Source: Tubiluchus corallicola (taxonomy: Eukaryota; Priapulida; Priapulimorpha; Priapulimorphida; Tubiluchidae). From it: 64,000 bases of DNA. This document shows positions 62,701-64,000 of the stretch, piece by piece (the first letter of the stretch is position 1; each line of letters opens with the position of its first letter). The notes below the pieces were generated by a model. The model did no database searches and had not been told where the DNA came from. It worked only from the letters and a program-made list of their open reading frames with translations. The position numbers were made by a program, and so were the translations under genes. The stretch is taken from positions 62,001 through 126,000 of the forward strand of contig JAQGDQ010000376.1 in NCBI GenBank assembly GCA_030141605.1. Reading direction: 5' to 3'.

Positions 62701-63347
62701 GGTGACTCAAAAGCTAGTAAACCTCATGCGAGAATAAATTAAATCACAGTCTGACTGCAGGATCAGAAACTGGCAATTTAAAAGTTGGTGTGGCATTTAA
62801 TTTTGAAATCACAAACAGCCATTGTGGGACTACATGGCTTGATTAGAATTTGCAACTGTAAGCTTGTTTTTGCTATTTTGAATGATGTTTTAGTTTACAA
62901 TGGATTCTGGTATTGTCTGCGATTTTTACAATGCAAATCGATAAGGTATTTAAGTCCTTTACATTTGATGCTGCTGCTGCAATTTTTAATATACATTTTT
63001 AATAGTTGTGCTGAGTGTGAAAAGTAAAAGGATAGGTGCCAGGAAAATTGTTTTTAACATATTTCATTTGCCGTACAGAGGAATGAGGTAATAGGCTTGC
63101 AGTATGTTAAGCTGATATTTGCTATATGTGCCTGGAAGCTGTTTCATAAATCAATGTGCAATTTCTTTTTCTTTTTTACAGCTCTGCCTGAAACGGTTGC
63201 TACTAATGAAGAAGTGGTGCAGAATGGTGGCATTGAAAAAGGAACAACATCTCCGAGCAATACTTCAGTTATACGTCCGTCAGTAACCTCTCCTCCCCCA
63301 TTCAATCAACTCACGGCAATCACTCCTTGTATTCATGACTTTACGTG
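53640..63347 (+). CDS. unrecognised protein with N-myristoylation-type start, first three coding exons (3' end outside window)
   Basis: Exons are 53640-53734, 61445-61629 and 63182-63347. Splice sites are GT-AG and phases match throughout. The start ATG is preceded in frame by a TGA at about 53604. The protein begins MGSSCSSGSPTNSQNEGYYK: Gly2 with Ser/Cys nearby fits N-myristoylation (and Cys5 palmitoylation). About 145 residues of low-complexity Ser/Thr/Lys then Pro-rich sequence follow (SMDQPPPEPMTPPPAEAVIA). A less biased end follows (LTAITPCIHDFTW), which may begin a folded domain. I recognise no family. A membrane-tethered signalling or scaffold protein is plausible but inferred from the N-terminus only. 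Confidence 0.75.
54946..55280. repeat. cluster of diverged CCACGTGYCATTTT repeats
   Basis: TTTGAAACCACGTGTCATTTT and TTTGAAACCACGTGCCATTTT are direct copies. CATTTTCGTCCAACCAAAT recurs as CATTTTTGTCCAATCAAAT about 180 bp later. GAAAAATGGCATGTGCTTTC faces them in inverted orientation. This is probably the remains of a small inverted-repeat element. Confidence 0.6.
56885..56945 (-). ncRNA. tRNA-like sequence, possibly SINE head or tRNA pseudogene
   Basis: On the minus strand, TTAGGCCTCTAAAGGTCTTT precedes GGGTTCAAATCTACG, a good B-box/T-arm match. A short GGCC/GGTC-type stem sits where the anticodon arm would be. The D arm and acceptor stem are poor. It is similar in kind to the sequence at 51360. 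Confidence 0.35.
58127..59015. mobile_element. non-autonomous element with facing arrays of AAAATGGCAC repeats
   Basis: 58127-58239 has repeated AGGTAAAAATGGCAC, GGAAAAAATGGCA and GGTAAAATGGCAC words. 58951-59015 has their reverse complements (GTGCCATTTTTGCTTGTGCC). The outer 33 bp align as an inverted repeat: TGCAGGTAAAAATGGCACAG against TGCAGTAAAAATGACACAAG. The interior has no recognisable gene. Target duplication is not determined, so the exact ends are uncertain. Confidence 0.7.
59989..60010. repeat. TA microsatellite
   Basis: Uninterrupted TATATA run. Confidence 0.95.
61445..61629 (+). CDS. third gene, exon 2
   Basis: The acceptor is GATGCAG and the donor ACAT/GTGAGT. It encodes SSVEDDKKGSSTTTSGGGSK, a KKRAKAD basic patch that could act in nuclear or membrane targeting, then a Pro-rich MDQPPPEPMTPPPAE segment. 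Such segments can bind SH3 or WW domains, which is inference. Confidence 0.75.
61630..63181 (+). other. second intron of the third gene, nothing recognised
   Basis: AT-rich with short ORFs only. Confidence 0.7.
63182..63347 (+). CDS. third gene, exon 3
   Basis: The acceptor is TTTTTTACAG and the donor ACGTG/GTAAGC. It encodes LPETVATNEEVVQNGGIEKG, then SVIRPSVTSPPPFNQLTAIT and PCIHDFTW. It ends within a Trp codon, so at least one more coding exon lies beyond. Confidence 0.75.
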
Positions 63348-64000
63348 GTAAGCCATTAATAATTTATTTCAAAGGTCTCTTAAAATGCACAAGATAGCGA
63401 TGAGCTTTTAATAGATTAATCAAATTACTCGAGATTACAACCATGTATAAATCGATATAATCAGCTATTGAACAGTAATTCACTTAATCGAGAGCAACAT
63501 ATACATGTTACACACTGACTAAAAGGCAGCATTTTAGCACAAATGAATGGAATTCTTGCATTTTTTCTTCGTTTTTCTCACCTTGCATGATGCACACAAT
63601 TCCAAAGCACAGTGTTGCAAACTGGCGCTTCTTATTCACTTTCACATGACGTGTAGTTTATATAATGATAGAGTAGTTAATGAGTGTACGTGCATATAAA
63701 AATAGTTTGCGAGTATGAAAATAGCGACGAAAGCCATGACGAAGTTTATAGGCTATATTTCAGTGCTGCAATGTTTGAAAAATATGGCTAAAACACTAAA
63801 AAATTACTGCTAAAGATTAATCGCGATCTCGAATTACAAGAACAAGATTGTTATAGAATTAGGAAATTTCAAAATCACTTGTTACTAGCACAAGAGTATG
63901 CTCTCTGATTATGTGTAGTTTATACGGTTTGCTGATCAATTCATAACACACAGCCAGATGTCGATAGTGCTGCATTTATGAAGTTTAGACTTGTACAAAC
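63348..64000 (+). other. intron of the third gene, nothing recognised
   Basis: No further exon, RNA gene or repeat is recognised up to the end of the window. Confidence 0.6.

Noticed and set aside
1-64000. CRISPR array, operon, rRNA or intact viral genome
   Set aside because: No regularly spaced identical repeats, no ribosomal RNA sequence recognised, and the gene structures are intron-rich animal genes.

Overview
The window is nuclear DNA from an animal, most likely a non-vertebrate. It is AT-rich and has long GT-AG introns. It carries one animal-specific channel gene (KCNQ), one DNAJC2 gene in the two-SANT form found in animals, and the 5' end of a third gene. Much of the rest is decayed transposable-element sequence. 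I cannot fix the phylum. No bacterial operon, CRISPR array or intact viral genome is visible.

Layout. (1) 1-14939, plus strand: a KCNQ-type voltage-gated potassium channel. Nine exons are recognised, from S2 to the stop codon; the N-terminus and S1 are not found and probably lie upstream. The frame stays open across all nine exons (566 codons plus stop). (2) 14940-18808: a tail-to-tail intergenic gap. (3) 18809-35615, minus strand: DNAJC2 (MPP11/ZRF1, the zuotin homologue). Thirteen exons cover everything except a short first exon, with the J domain, zuotin-homology region, charged helical region and two SANT domains in order. (4) 35616-53639: about 18 kb without a host gene that I can recognise. 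It holds a LINE 3' end, two hAT-like non-autonomous elements with 8-bp target-site duplications, a 146-bp tandem duplication, and a frame-broken copy of a repeated invertebrate gene family. (5) 53640-64000, plus strand: the first three coding exons of a gene I do not recognise. Its product starts with a clear N-myristoylation-type sequence and continues as low-complexity Ser/Thr/Pro/Lys-rich sequence; the gene runs off the window.

Introns of the two main genes hold several mobile-element remains: a pogo/Tigger-like MITE with TA duplications, a shorter one of the same type, a decayed Tigger-like transposase, a decayed mariner-like transposase split by a retroelement gag-like segment, and an antisense LINE ORF1 fragment. 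KCNQ and DNAJC2 have no known functional link; their neighbourhood looks incidental. I found no convincing new multi-gene system. The items most worth a second look are the third gene, the frame-broken 49.4-50.4 kb family member with the 202-codon ORF just upstream of it, the perfect 22-bp-stem hairpin in a DNAJC2 intron, and the inverted short-repeat arrays at 58.1/59.0 kb.
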